A stretch of DNA of 64,000 nt from a virus, in the IMG/VR virus record IMGVR_UViG_3300049043_000066, positions 1-64,000 of that record. One strand, given 5' to 3'. Shown piece after piece: positions 44,545 through 56,199 of this stretch. Under the pieces are notes generated by a model. It was not told the origin of the DNA. It saw only the letters and a list, made by a program, of their open reading frames with translations, and searched no databases. The position numbers were made by a program, and so were the translations under genes. Position 1 is the first letter of the stretch. The number at the start of each line of letters is the position of its first letter.

Positions 44545-44970
44545 CTACGGTGCTTCTGGTGTTTCTAGAACCCATCCGGTGGTGTTGTCTGCCTGATATG
44601 CTTCTTCGTTCCATCTATAAAAACTTCTAGAAGCAATTTCTTCTTCAGTTAGTGCAGGAGCAGGACCAACAGGTGCTTCCCAATCAGCAGTTTCGTTATT
44701 CAGAACCCAAGAAGCAAATGGGTTGTGGTGGGACGAAAGCATCAAGTTCTTCGTTGTAGAGTATACGAAATCCCTGCGTATCTCACACGGAAGTTATTGT
44801 TATAAGAAGTCTGCTTCCAGTTGGTATCAGCACCAAGAAGTTTCTTACAGAAAGCAACTCCGATTTCTTCTACTTCGTTTCCATTTACATCTTTGAATAT
44901 CGTCATTTGATACAACGATAACTTGTGTAACGATGTTGTCTTTCATCTAACGCTGAGCAAAGTGTGCCAT
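44545..44970 (-). CDS. MAHFAQ-family cyanophage protein, frameshifted
   Basis: MAHFAQ, DNIVTQVIVVSNDDI, NGNEVEEIGVAFCKKLLGAD TNWKQTSYNNNFRVRYAGI, then HHNPFASWVLNNETADWEAP VGPAPALTEEEIASRSFYRW and GWVLETPEAP. About 140 residues after correction. One of the most widespread proteins in marine T4-like phages, likely tail-associated; exact role unknown. Confidence 0.8.
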
Positions 44971-45005
44971 TGGTCTTCTTATATGAATGAATAATAGTGT
45001 GAAAG

Positions 45006-45013
45006 TATTTATT
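45006..45013 (-). promoter_or_regulatory. T4-type late promoter
   Basis: AATAAATA on the reverse strand, 36 bases before the MAHFAQ-family start. Confidence 0.55.
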
Positions 45014-45017
45014 ATAT

Positions 45018-47047
45018 CACAAAGTTTTTATGATGGAAGGCAATGAGTGACAATACCTGGAACCACCTTTAGATCCAACAGGGTCACCTGTTAGAGATAC
45101 TGGACCAGTCCCCCCTCCACCACCAGAACCAGTATTTTCTAGTCCACCAGTTGACAGATTGATCGCCTAGATGTTCCATTACCTGGGCTACCAGCATAAG
45201 GTCCCCCAAAACCACCGCCAGTTCCTCCACAAGAAGAACCATTATATGCACTTCCACCTCCGCCACCACCAGCAACCCAATAGTTTCAACCACCAGGTCC
45301 TAGAACTGTCCCACACTACCACCTCTTGAGGTGTTGGATTTTGGAATGTTGCAGGAAGTTGGATACCAATACCACCAGCACCGCCTGGAAGTGTTGCCAG
45401 GTACCAGGACCATCTCCTCCAGTGCCTCCTGCACCACCGCCGCCGGCCACCAGTCTCCTCCAGGATTCCTCCAGCAGATCCAGATCCCACCAGCATTCCT
45501 TGTCCCACTTGTTGCCAGCATCTAGGTCCTCACTGAAGACTGTGGACCTCCAGCATTACCACCTCCAGTACCACCAGGATTTCCTATTGTTGAATATGGT
45601 CCAACATCATATCCGCCACCTGTCCACCACCAGTTGCAGATAGGAGTACCAAAATAAGATGGAGTTATGCACCTTGAACCAGCAGAAACATTATTGCAGT
45701 TGCTGCACCTGCTCCAACCTGAACTGTAACAGCAAATGGTGCCTCCAGGAGATACTCGTTGTTGTAGATGTTAAATACCCTCCTGGCACCACCACCACCT
45801 CCACCATATCCTGCACTTGCACCCACCTGCACCACCACCACCAACAACAACATATTCTACTGATAAAGGTGCTCCAGTAGTATTATTAAAAGTGCCAGTA
45901 GCCGGTAAAAGTATGAATAGTCTTGCCACCAAAGAAACTAATAAGACCACCAGTTGCTTTTGCGGCTGCTGTGAGTTGTCCTATTTGGTAACGGACTACT
46001 ACGATACCAGAACCACCAGTACCGCCTTGTCCACCGGGGTTTCGTGGCTGGAGCCACCGCCTCCACCACCGCCAGTTGCATAACCCGATTTCGCCACTTA
46101 CTCCAGGACCAGCTGTTCCGGTGGATTGATCACTATATCCACCTCCACCAGTACCAGCAGTACCACCTTGTAAAGAAGCGCCACCGCCACCACCGAATCC
46201 ACCACTTCCAGCAGTTCCTGTTCCAGTTCCTCGAGAACCTCCTCCACCACCAGCAAATCGCGTTCCGGCGGCGCAGGCGGCAGAGTTGGTGCTGTCGCAA
46301 TATAAACCGTAAATCGAGCACCACCATTTCCTCCTTGTGGAGAAGATTCGATCTTGACCTACAGCAGATGCTCCACCACCCCCACCAGCAGAATTATTTA
46401 ATGGCGCAAGTCCCGGGACCACTCAGGATTACCTTGTCCTGGGCGCTTCCCGCAGTTCCAGTTCCAGGACCGTGACCCCCATACCACCACCAGATCCAGC
46501 AGGTGATGGACCTGCGCCACCTTGAGATCCACCACCACCACCGCCGACCGTACTTACTGGTCCAAAAGCAGAAGGATTTCCACCAAGTCCAGGAGTTGGT
46601 GCAGCACCAGATCTTCCTGCACCACCAGCACCGATAGTTACTGAATATGGTGCAGGAAAAACTGCTGGAATTGGAAAAGCAGATTGTCTTAATGGAGCAG
46701 GAATATCGATGATTCTGGGAGTAACCACTGCTCCTCCGCCACCACCAATGTGATTTCCTCCTGCACCACCACCAGAAACTACAAGATATTCTACGCCTGC
46801 TGGGTCATAAGAACCAGGACCCGTTACGTTAAAAGTTCCTGTTGATGTAAAGATGTGTGCCTCATAAATGTTACCAGTTCCCAGGATCAGTATAATCACT
46901 AATCACACCACCAGTTGCTGTTAGTCCCGTATAAACATTAACACTACTCGCACCACCACCTCTTACAAAAGTATTCCTAAAATACTCTAATAAGTGCCCA
47001 TCACTTCTATTATTCTGTGTCGTATTCCTGGAACTCTTTGCACCCAT
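45018..47047 (-). CDS. Glycine-rich tail fibre/adhesin-like protein 2 (two modules), frameshifted
   Basis: MGAKSSRNTTQNNRSDGHLL EYFRNTFVRGGGASSVNVYT GLTATGGVISDYTD, then HIFTSTGTFNVTG, EYLVVSGGGAGGNHIGGGGG, Gly/Pro runs and VVVRYQIGQLTAAAKATGGL, followed by a second TIHTFT...EYVVVGGGGAG module. About 675 residues. The final segment is obscured by errors. The start is set by a clean Arg/Asn-rich leader after the preceding stop. Confidence 0.6.
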
Positions 47048-47062
47048 TCTACTTACCTCTTA

Positions 47063-47470
47063 TTAGATATCAGTATCACCAAGGATTTGATAGTTTACGA
47101 CACTACCAATACCTGCTCCTCCAACTGTGTTGCTGGTTGTGTAACTTCTACAACAATCTTTTCTTGGTTAGTGAGAACCAATGGATAGTTCATTTCAAAG
47201 AAGAAAGTTTCGTTTGCATGTTAAATCAACTCTTGCAAGACGATAAGCAGTCTGTCCAACACCAGAAACTGCAACACTACTTGGATAAACGTAGAGAGAT
47301 GAAGTAGCAGTTGCAAGTCCAGTATTATGCATCACCACACCACGAAGATAAGTGGTTGATGCAATACCAACTCCACCAGCAGTTTGAGTGGTTCCAACAG
47401 TTAAGATGCCTACTGTGTTGATACCAGTGATTGCTTGAATACCTAATAATTTAGTTCTCTTAAGTGCCAT
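47063..47470 (-). CDS. Structural protein, about 135 aa
   Basis: MALKRTKLLGIQAITGINTV GILTVGTTQTAGGVGIASTT YLRGVVMHNTGLATATSSLY VYPSSVAV, then after an indel near 47205 EMNYPLVLTNQEKIVVEVTQ. Beta-rich; similar in plan to the gene at 49826-50165. Likely a virion component. Confidence 0.65.
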
Positions 47471-47487
47471 CTTACTTCTTTTTTAGT

Positions 47488-47495
47488 TATTTATG
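47488..47495 (-). promoter_or_regulatory. T4-type late promoter
   Basis: CATAAATA on the reverse strand, 18 bases before the 47063-47470 gene. Confidence 0.65.
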
Positions 47496-47497
47496 TA

Positions 47498-48473
47498 TCA
47501 ACCAAAGAGCATACCATCAAGTTCTGTATACCCAGCAGGAAGACCAGTAAGGTTTGCACCAGATCCAGAGAATGATGTTGCTGTTACAAGATCACTTACT
47601 GTTTACACCAGAAGCATTAATGGTAACTGCAGATCCTAACAACTGCTGATGTTGCTGTTACAATACCACTGGAATTAATGTTACCTGATGTAACAGATCC
47701 AACTGTAATGTTTGGTGTACCAGAAAGACCTGTTGCAGTACCAGTTAAAGTACCAACAAAACTTGATGCAGTAACAATACCAGTGACTACAGCATTTGTA
47801 CTGACCTGTAATCTATTGGTTGTGGTAATACCAGTAACATTTAGATTATCAAAACTGGTGGATGCATTAATGATTGATGTAATGGTATAACCAATTGCTT
47901 CCAGTTCATCATTAACTGCAGCAGCATCAGTTAAGAAGAAGTTCGTTCCACTGGTTCCAACATAAGTCAGTACCAGAACTTAAACGAACACCATTACGAT
48001 AAACATCCAGATAACCAACTGTATAACCTTGTGTAAATGCAAAAGGTCCTGTTGTTCCTGCACCTGTGTAAGTGTTGCGAATATAGATGTTTCCATCATT
48101 CGCATAGGTCACAGGAACCGCAGGACCTAAAGAAACACCAGAGAACGAAAGGTCAGCAGTTGGTGCAGTTGTAAAGGTAATATTTGTTGTGACTTACTGT
48201 ATAATCAGTACCAGGTTCTTGTACTACACCACCAATACTAATGAGAAGTGATTGTGCATTTGCAGGAAGAAGAGCAACACCACTTGAGGTTAATGCAAAT
48301 GTTACAGTGCTTCCATTAAATGAAGTTTGTAAGTCATCAATGATTTTAATGTTTGATGCACTTGCTGGACTATAACTCTTCCATACTGTACCGTCCCATT
48401 CATAGGAAAACCCTGATGTTGTATCAGTATAAACCTGACCTGTAGTGGGACTATTTGGAAAATTAAGTGCCAT
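47498..48473 (-). CDS. Tail-fibre-like structural protein, frameshifted
   Basis: MALNFPNSPTTGQVYTDTTS GFSYEWDGTVWKSYSPASAS, NAQSLLISIGGVVQEPGTDY, YTVGYLDVYRNGVRLSSGTD, then the repeat type TNRLQVSTNAVVTGIVTASS F and NITVGSVTSGNINSSGIVTA, ending GANLTGLPAGYTELDGMLFG. About 325 residues. Indels near 48190, 47965 and several distal. Confidence 0.7.
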
Positions 48474-48493
48474 TATCTTGCTACTTTTTTAGT

Positions 48494-48501
48494 TATTTAT
48501 C
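48494..48501 (-). promoter_or_regulatory. T4-type late promoter
   Basis: GATAAATA on the reverse strand, 21 bases before the 47498-48473 gene. Confidence 0.65.
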
Positions 48502-49824
48502 ATTCTGCTACGACTGTGCTACCTGTCCAACCACCATTTTTACCATCAGGATTGGTGATGAGTGCTGTTGCAGCACTTTTTGGTTGAGAAAGTTGCTTTT
48601 TGTGATGCATCATCAGTCCATCTGATTATCACCAGCATAATAAACGGTGATGTTTAAAAAAATGGATCATGTATCGACTTGGTTTGGAGATGTAGCAAGA
48701 CATTGGAGGTTTTTTGAGTATTTATCTCTTGCATGTTCCGCATCCGGCACCGGTAAAGGTTTGCTGCTTGGTGCTCTGGCATCATCAGCGTCCTCACGGC
48801 AAGGCAACGAACAACAACAATTCCTGGAACCGCCATTTCCACCAGAGCATTTTGAGGGTTGGTTCCAGTGGTATTTGCGCCACCACCCCCACCTCCACTG
48901 TTTGTTACACCAGGACTTCCATTAACTCCTGGACCTGTACACCGGCACCACCGCCGCCAAGACCGCCAGTTCCAGGTGTTCCTTGTGGTGGATGTTGTCC
49001 TCCTCCTCCACCACCACCAAAATAACCACTTAATGGTGCAAATGGAACTCCAATTAAAGGACCAGTAAAGTTGGGAAATTGAACTCCACTTCCACCTGGA
49101 CCTGCAGTGGTTGATGTTGCATCAGTTCCAGCACCTCCAGCACCTCCGCCGCCACCAGAACGGGAATAAGATTGCCGAACGCCGCGCCGCCTGATTTCCA
49201 TAATTAGTTATCCAAGATTTTCCTGGATTTTGTGCGGGTTGATTTCCTGGAGCATTACTTGCTGGGTAACTCCCTGGTCCATACATTTGACCACCACCGG
49301 AACCACCAGTGGCACCAGCTTCCATTTGCAACATCTCCTCCTCCACCGCCACCACCTTTAGTGATGATATAATAAGGATTGGGAGTAGATCCAAAGGTTG
49401 AATCTGTCCCATTTGGACCAGGATCTCCAGTTGGTGTACTTGATGGTGTTGGTGCAGGACACCGGGTCCAACTGTAATAGGAATGCTTAATGGTCCAGAA
49501 ATTGTAGTTGTTCCAGAACCAACACCCCAGCGTCCACCGCCGGCACCAAGCTTCCTCACCACCAGCACCACCGCCAGCAACAATAAGAATTTCAATTTGT
49601 CTTGATGCTGCATTTGGTGAACTTACGTAAAAGTCCCTGATGAAGTAAAGGTATGATACTTATATCCATTACCTGGAGCAAGAGCATCAACATTTCCACC
49701 ACTCGCAACGAAAGCGAATCACTCTCTTAGTAACTACACTACTATTCAGATTTAAATCTCTGTCTCTAAAAGATCTAAGTAGTTTTCCTACACTTCTACC
49801 AATTGTTGATCTGATAGGAGCCAT
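48500..49824 (-). CDS. Glycine-rich tail fibre/adhesin-like protein 3, frameshifted
   Basis: MAPIRSTIGRSVGKLLRSFR DRDLNLNSSVVTKRVI, NGYKYHTFTSSGTFTVSS, IEILIVAGGGAG, poly-Gly region with PLSGYFGGGGGGG, then VVVRCLAVRTLMMP and a final GKNGGWTGSTVVAE. About 440 residues. The last 60 residues are poorly resolved and could be a separate small gene. Confidence 0.6.
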
Positions 49825-49825
49825 A

Positions 49826-50165
49826 TCAAACCTCCTTATCGCCAGTAATCAAGAAGTTAACGGTAGAAGTTCCAGCACCTACGTCGAAATACTATCACCT
49901 GTGGTATCAATTACTAAAGGATATGATGGTTCAATCAAAACTGTTTCTCCTGCATTTACATCAACATCAAACAGTCTTGTGTTAGCACTTACAGAACCAC
50001 CACTTGGAATAAAATAAACTTGAGCAGTAGCAGAAGTTGCTGTGCTCGCATCAGCCATTATAGATTTCACATATACTTTCTTAGAACTGGTAACTGTAAT
50101 AATTCCCACTGTGCTCGCAGCAGAAACTACGACAATATTACTCAGTTTTCCTTATTGAGTGCCAT
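49826..50165 (-). CDS. Small beta-rich structural protein
   Basis: MALNKEN then TVGIITVTSSKKVYVKSIMA DASTATSATAQVYFIPSGGS VSANTRLFDVDVNAGETVLI, ending STVNFLITGDKEV across an indel near 49882. About 112 residues. Resembles small tail/virion accessory proteins of cyanophages; overlaps the Gly-rich gene downstream. Confidence 0.65.
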
Positions 50166-50180
50166 GGTTTCTTTTTTAGT

Positions 50181-50188
50181 TATTTATG
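50181..50188 (-). promoter_or_regulatory. T4-type late promoter
   Basis: CATAAATA on the reverse strand, 16 bases before the 49826-50165 gene. Confidence 0.65.
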
Positions 50189-50192
50189 AAGA

Positions 50193-50691
50193 TTAACTAC
50201 CACCATATAACCAAGAATCTAACGTTAATCCACCAGATTGGTCATCAAGTCCATAGATGTAGTCACTATACCGACTGCATTAATACCACCAGCATTTACA
50301 ACAATGCCACTTCTTGCTGTTACAATACCAATAGAATCAACATTGGTTACATCTTCGTAAGTTAATGTGCCAGCAATACTTACATTACCTGTAAAAGTTG
50401 CAGCAGTACCTGTGATATTTCCGCTGAATGTGGGGGAACTTAAGGTATTGGTTGTTGAGTTCCAAGTTAAGTCTGCATCAGTTGCAGCAGTCGTCATCGT
50501 GCCTGATGTAAGGTTAGTCAGTACAACTCTCTGGGAACCTGAACCAGCACTTAAGGTTGATCCTGCATTCGTAAGTCCCAGAACCATCACCAACAAAACT
50601 GGTAGCAGTAACAACACCAACAACCAGATTGTTTGGTGCATTGCTACAACACTTGTACTAAAACCTGCAAGACTGAGACGTCTCTGGACAT
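50193..50691 (-). CDS. Repeat-bearing structural protein, frameshifted
   Basis: The start MSR-RLSLAGFSTSV is damaged by indels. Then TATSFVGDGSGLTNAGSTLS AGSGSQRVVLTNLTSGTMTT, SGNITGTAATFTGNVSIAGT LTYEDVTNVDSIGIVTARSG and end LTLDSWLYGGS. About 165 residues. The central block is nearly shared with the gene at 60496-61554. Confidence 0.65.
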
Positions 50692-50711
50692 CTTATTGCT
50701 ACTTTTCTAGT

Positions 50712-50719
50712 TATTTATC
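50712..50719 (-). promoter_or_regulatory. T4-type late promoter
   Basis: GATAAATA on the reverse strand, overlapping the stop of the upstream gene. Confidence 0.6.
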
Positions 50720-51143
50720 TGCTTATCTGTGCCCAGTTCTTCAATATCTGCCTTTGCTGCTCTTTGATTGCTTCTATCAATACTCCAATCAATCCATTAT
50801 AATTTACTGACTTATGATGTTCGTCATTTCTTTGATTAATTCTGGTATGACTTCTTCAATATCTTGTGCAATCACACCAATCGCATCTTCCTTTGTATCT
50901 TTCCATCTAAATCCAACACCATTAATCTGCATTACTTTTGCTAATGGGTCAGTGATTTGAATGGATGTTTTCTTTGAGTTTAATATCAGACGTTGAGTTA
51001 ATATCAATACAGGTAATCGTACCTGATACTTGTAATGTTGTTGATGGAACTGTTGTGCCTACACCAACACGACTATTGGTAGTATCAACATAGAAATTAC
51101 TACCACTTGCTTGATTAGCATTTTGGCGTGTCTTGTTTGCCAT
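50715..51143 (-). CDS. Tail fibre protein with S74-type intramolecular chaperone domain
   Basis: About 142 residues. MANKTRQNANQASGSNFYVD TTNSRVGVGTTVPSTTLQVS GTI, then SDIKLKENI (S74 signature start), VMQINGVGFRWKDTKEDAIG VIAQDIEEVIPELI, and after an indel near 50825 NYNGLIGVLIEAIKEQQRQI. In endosialidase-type fibres this domain folds the trimer and then cuts itself off at a conserved Ser. Indel near 50960. Confidence 0.8.
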
Positions 51144-51166
51144 TACCTATAATTCCTCTTGTTTAT

Positions 51167-51174
51167 TATTTATT
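51167..51174 (-). promoter_or_regulatory. T4-type late promoter
   Basis: AATAAATA on the reverse strand, 24 bases before the S74-domain gene. Confidence 0.6.
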
Positions 51175-53331
51175 TTAATTGAGTTTAAATATCTCCATTT
51201 TGGTATAAAGTCCACTACCATCACCAGTAACTACTTGACTGGTTGGATTACTGGTATAAGCAGTAAAATCAATATAATCAGTTGTTCCATTCATCGTAAC
51301 AATACCGCAGGCATATTGATTGTATTGGAATGTTTGTACTCCCGAAAGAGCTATTGCAAATGTATTTCCATTTTTTCTAACTTGAATATTTGATTGAACA
51401 CTATTTGTACTAGCACCTCCCTGCCAGTTAAGCATTGCCTGAACTTGATAAGTTCCTGCAACTGTTGGAGTTGTACGAGTTGTAATTCCACTATACCAAC
51501 CATTTGTATCACTAGTTGCAGTAAAACCAATCAAAGCATCAGCACCACTTGTAACAGTTTGGTTTGATGTTCTTGCAAGTTTTACATAATAATTTCCAGG
51601 TGCATTTAGGTTTCCAGTGATTGTTGTTGCACCACTAATTCTTGCGTTTCCAGTAACTATCAGTGCAGTTGTTGCAGTTCCAATCGTAACATTGGTTGCA
51701 GTAATGATACCAACAGTAATATTAGGTGTTCCTGTAAGTCCTTGTGATACTGTTGAGATACCAGATGTTGTTGCATATCCAGCAGTTGTTGCAGTTGTAG
51801 AAACTCCTGCTGTGGTTGCATATGTTGCAATACCTGCTGATAGTGGCATAAGTTGCTATTCCTGCGGTGGTTGCATAAGTTGCGATACCACTTGAAGTAG
51901 CATAAGTTGCAATGCCTGCTGTGGTTGCATAGGTTGCAATACCAGCAGTTGTAGAATAGGTTGCGATTCCTGCATGTAGTTGCATAAGTTGCAATACCAG
52001 CAGTGGTCGCATAGGTTGCATTTGTTGCAATACCTGCTGATATTGCATAAGCACCAATCAGAATAAGTTTGATATCCAACAATTTCTACAACATCATCTA
52101 CAGTTGCTCCTTCAGTTAAAACAACAGTAGATCCATCAGTTGCTGTATATTCACTTTCGGTAAGTTTAATACCATTTAAATACACATCAACATAACCAAC
52201 ACTATAAGTTGCACTAAATGATGTTTGTGATGCAGTTGCTGTATATGAGTAAACATTTTTAGCAGAAGATCCTGTTGCACCTTGAGGACCTGTTGGACCT
52301 CTATTGGTTGCAACCTCTATAATATCAACAACATCACCTAATGCTGCTGCTTCATTTAATACAACAGAAGTTCCATTTGCTGCTGTGTATTCACTAGAAC
52401 TTAAACGAATACCATTTAAGAATACATCAACATAACCAACATCATAAGTTACACTGAATGTTGTTTGCCCTGCTGTTGCAACGAATGAGTTTTCTGTATA
52501 AGTTGATGTTGTGATACCAGAGTAGTTAAATGGTGCAGCATCAACCCACTGGTCACTGCTACCATCTTTATAATAAACAAATAGACGACCGTAGTTAGAG
52601 TTATACCATAAGTCACCATCACTTGGTCCCGTTGGTGCTGTTGCTCCTACTGATACTGTTGCAGCACCACTTCCTTGAAGATTGAATGGTGCAGCATCAA
52701 CCCACTGTGAACTATTACCATCATTAAAGTAAACAAATAATCTTGCAAGTGTTGTGTGATACCATAAATCACCTGCAGTTGGTGATGATGGTGCTGAAGA
52801 TTGTACTGTAACTCTTGCAATTGCACTGATACCAGTAATACCAGCACCATCACCATAGAACTTATATGCAGTAACAATACCAGCAGCAAGAACTGTTGTA
52901 TTTGCTGATGTAACTATTGCATTTGGATTAGTGGTTCCAATACCAACAGCAGATAATGTATGAATACCTGCTGATGTTGTAACCCATTGACTTCCACCAC
53001 CCGCAGAAATACCAGTGAGTTGTGAACCATCACCAACAAAACTGGTCGCACTGACGACACCAATGACGTTCAGTGCTGCTTTTGGATTAGTCGTTCCAAT
53101 ACCAACAGAACCAACAGTAAAATAAGTATTATATGCTGTGCTTCCTAAACCAACAGACCAAGGATTGACTACAACAATTGTAGTTCCAACACCAACTCCA
53201 CCTTGGTCTTGTTCAATATAAACCTTACCATCATAGGTGTTAATTGCAAATTCCCCAAGTTCCAAACCTGCGATTGTGGGAATTTTACCGGCAACAGCCG
53301 ACCGTTTAACCTTAATAATTGGAGCAGCCAT
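51175..53331 (-). CDS. Long tail fibre protein with ATYATTAGI tandem repeats, frameshifted
   Basis: About 718 residues. N-terminus MAAPIIKVKRSAVAGKIPTI AGLELGEFAINTYDGKVYIE (attachment module seen in cyanophage fibres), SVGIGTTNPKAALNVIGVVS ATSFVGDGSQLTGIS repeats, duplicated GDLWY...RLFVYF.DG.S.QWVDAAPF and YVDVFLNGIRLSSSEY modules, a collagen-like RGPTGPQGATGSS, a tandem 9-residue repeat tract, and a globular C-terminus (RTTPTVAGTYQVQAMLNWQG ... MEIFKLN). Indels cluster in the repeats. Confidence 0.75.
51830..52040 (-). repeat. 27-bp tandem repeats coding for ATYATTAGI
   Basis: About seven imperfect units, with GCATAGGTTGCAATACCAGC-like sequence on the plus strand. Unit boundaries drift where indels break the frame. 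Confidence 0.7.
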
Positions 53332-53382
53332 TCAACCTCATATATGGTATAAACCGTAGAACTCTTATATAAGAGTTTTTAG

Positions 53383-53390
53383 TATTTATC
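53383..53390 (-). promoter_or_regulatory. T4-type late promoter
   Basis: GATAAATA on the reverse strand, about 50 bases before the long fibre gene. Confidence 0.55.
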
Positions 53391-53565
53391 AAAAATCGTC
53401 TTCCTTTGTTGAGGTTCTTTTAGGTTTCTTTAACTGTTCTTGAAGTGTTGCAACAGTCTTGTTTAACTGCTCTACTTGCGTCTCTAGAACAATATTTTGA
53501 TTAAACAATTCAAATGCTTTTTGTTGATATTTTGCTAATACTGCCTTCAGGTCATCTTCAGTCAT
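53389..53565 (-). CDS. 58-aa coiled-coil protein between fibre genes
   Basis: MTEDDLKAVLAKYQQKAFEL FNQNIVLETQVEQLNKTVAT LQEQLKKPKRTSTKEDDF. Intact, a long heptad helix. Its position just downstream of a fibre gene suggests a small tail-associated or chaperone role; inference only. Confidence 0.65.
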   Translation of the reverse strand: MTEDDLKAVLAKYQQKAFELFNQNIVLETQVEQLNKTVATLQEQLKKPKRTSTKEDDF

Positions 53566-53603
53566 AAAAAAGAGGAAGATATAAACTTCCTCTATTTAGA
53601 TTA

Positions 53604-55841
53604 TCAGGTGAAACTTCCACCATCAATCGTGATATTTTCCAGAGTTCTTGTGCTTCCAGAACAGTTGATGACTTGTGATTGTCCAGCACAGTCATTGACC
53701 CATAATCCACCAATTTCAAGTGCTGCATAACTGGAGAAAGTGATTTGTGGATTGCTGCTTCCTGAACCATCAGCATCAGCACTGATAACAGAACCTAACT
53801 TAAATCTTGCATCTGCTTGTTCCCAAACAAGTGCTGATTTCTTCGCAGAACCATCATAGTAGTTGAATAGAACACCAAGGTCCCAAGTGGTGGTAGATGA
53901 TGGAGCAGAACCATCAACAACACCAAGTTCAATGGTACGGTCTTCTACAGTTGCGGTGGTTGTATTGACTTGTGTTGTAGAACCATTAACGTAAAGATTT
54001 CCAGTAATCAGTCAGGTTTTGTGATGCAGTGATGTTACCTGATGTATCAATCGTTGCTGCTTGAGTTCCGTTACGATGCTGAATAGTAGCAGCCTTAAGT
54101 GTTGGAGCACTTAATGCAGTTCCAACGATGACTGTATCAGGAAGTCCAACAGTAATCGTTTGACCTGATGCTGCAGTTGTCGATTTCACCTGCAGTACCA
54201 GCAACGGTTAATGTTTGTGATGTATTAACAGTACCAGTTCCAGTATCACCAGCAATACCAGTGGTTACATCAACAGCATCAACATATGCTTTAACTGCTG
54301 CTTGTGTTGGTAGATATGCGTTGCTGTTTTCTGCAAGTGTGGTGCTTGAGGAAATACCAGTAATACCAATACCTGATGTACCATTCAGTTTTAATGTTCC
54401 AGTGGTTGTGATACCAGTGACTTTAATGTCTTGTGCAAAGGTTGCATTGAGACCAGATAAAGTAATCAGAGTATTTGCGTCTGATGCACTCCTGATTTCG
54501 TTGACGACTGCCTTTGCTTGGAAGGATACATCACCGTTAGAGTACAGGTAAAGTGCATTGGAACCACCACCTGCTTTGATGTATGCATTGACTGCGTTAA
54601 TATTACCAACACTCAAGATACTAGAAACACCAACATTACCTGTAGAAGGATTAATTGATAAACCAGCACCAACTCTTATTGTTTCTCCATTTGTTCCAGT
54701 AAGATGTAGTTACAAATGGAACATAGTAAGAGGCATTTGTTGATGTGGTTGTTGTATCAACAGTTGTTGCTCTGGTTGCTGTTGTTGCAGTACCCGTTAA
54801 TGCACCAACAAATCCACCAGTTGCGGTGATAATACCTGATGCATTAATGCTGGTTGCACTTGCATCACCCAAAACAGGAGTTACAAGAGTTGGTGATGTT
54901 GCAAATACAAGTGAACCACTACCAGTTTCGTCACTACAAGCAGTTGCTAACTGTGCTGATGTAAATGATAAGGTGTTATTTGATAAGTTAATTGTTTTAT
55001 TGGTAAGTGTCTGAACAGACGATATACCAGCAACGATATCATTACCACCAAAAAACGTTGCAATACCACCACCAGTTGCAGGAGCCTGTAATGTTGTTTG
55101 ACCTGATGTACTACCATTCAGGTTGATACCAGTGGTGAATGATGGACTGGTTGCAAATACAAGTAAATTGCCCCCACCAGTATAACTTGATGCTTGGTTA
55201 CCGTTAATTCTTAAGACATTACCAGTTCCAGCAGTATCAAATGTTTTATTGGTAAGAGTATCAGTTGTTGCACGACCAATTAATGTATCTGTGGATGTTG
55301 GAAGTGTTAATGTACCTCCATTTGTAATTGTACCGATAACTGGTGATGATAATGTCGGTGCAACTGCAAATACAAGTGAACCACTACCAGTCTCATCAGT
55401 GACTGCACTTGCTAAATTAGCTGATGATGGAGTAACCAGGAAAGTTGTAACACCAGCACCAGCACCAGTGAGTGTTCCTGCATTGGTTGTAACCGTTGCG
55501 AAACTTAAAGTACCTGAACCATTCGTAACGATTGCTTGGTTTGAAGTTCCATCAGCACTTGGAAGAGTAAAGGTTGTAATACCAGAAAGACTATCTGGTG
55601 CTTTAAGAGTTACATATTGCGTCCCGTTTGTAGTACCTTCAACAAAGTTTACACCACTACCTGTTGATGCAGTACCTTTGGTCCAATAACGATGAGAACC
55701 AAAGAACTTATTATTGTTTGAGGTACTATCAATACCTACGTAAAGGTCGTAACTATCAGTTGTAAATCCAGGTTCACCAGCCCTTAAACCAGGGAGATTA
55801 GCAAGAAGACCTCTCTTAAACTGTAAAACAGGAGCAGCCAT
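53604..55841 (-). CDS. Long tail fibre protein, frameshifted
   Basis: About 745 residues. N-terminus MAAPVLQFKRGLLANLPGLR AGEPGFTTDSYDLYVG (attachment module), then repeated DETGSGSLVFA-SPTLVTPV and TLTNKT-NLSNNTL beta repeats, HTQAAVKAYVDAV-like LPTQAAVKAYVDAVDVTTGI, and a C-terminal YDGSAKKSALVWEQADARFK module ending ENITIDGGSFT. The attachment and beta-repeat patterns are typical of T4-like cyanophage fibres. Indels near 54710, 54180 and 54008. Confidence 0.75.
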
Positions 55842-55861
55842 CTTTCTTTATACTTTTCTTT

Positions 55862-55869
55862 TATTTATT
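55862..55869 (-). promoter_or_regulatory. T4-type late promoter
   Basis: AATAAATA on the reverse strand, 20 bases before the long fibre gene. Confidence 0.65.
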
Positions 55870-55872
55870 GTA

Positions 55873-56199
55873 TCAAAAACCCCCGCCATCCAAATCAATT
55901 TTATCATCCAGGTCCACATCTAACTTATCAATGAAGGTTTGTGGAAGTCCTGGAGAATTTGTATCCGTCACCGCAGTTGAGAGCACTGCATCTGGATTTG
56001 ATGTTACAAACTTTCCTGTTGATGCATTATAAGTGAGCACATAACCATTTTGTACTCCTGCAACATTTACGTCATCAAGGTCTGATAGGTTAGCCACATC
56101 CTTTGCTCCTGAACCTAAAATTGCTGATACTTTGTACTGTGCTTTTGCTGAAGATTTAACTGAATAACTATCGTTTGATGCTGATACTTTGTAAGTCAT
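55873..56199 (-). CDS. Cyanophage structural protein, 108 aa
   Basis: Intact: MTYKVSASNDSYSVKSSAKA QYKVSAILGSGAKDVANLSD LDDVNVAGVQNGYVLTYNAS and acidic end KLDVDLDDKIDLDGGGF. A Ser/Asp-rich beta protein next to fibre genes; overlaps its upstream neighbour. Confidence 0.7.
   Translation of the reverse strand: MTYKVSASNDSYSVKSSAKAQYKVSAILGSGAKDVANLSDLDDVNVAGVQNGYVLTYNASTGKFVTSNPDAVLSTAVTDTNSPGLPQTFIDKLDVDLDDKIDLDGGGF

Noticed and set aside
51830-52040. CRISPR-like array
   Set aside because: The repeats are contiguous coding units of 27 bases in a fibre gene without spacers or cas genes.
53558-53782. Minus-strand reading frame of 74 codons beginning MLMLMVQEAA
   Set aside because: It is an out-of-frame shadow of the fibre C-terminus (SADADGSGSSNPQITFSSYA), which has the conserved sequence.
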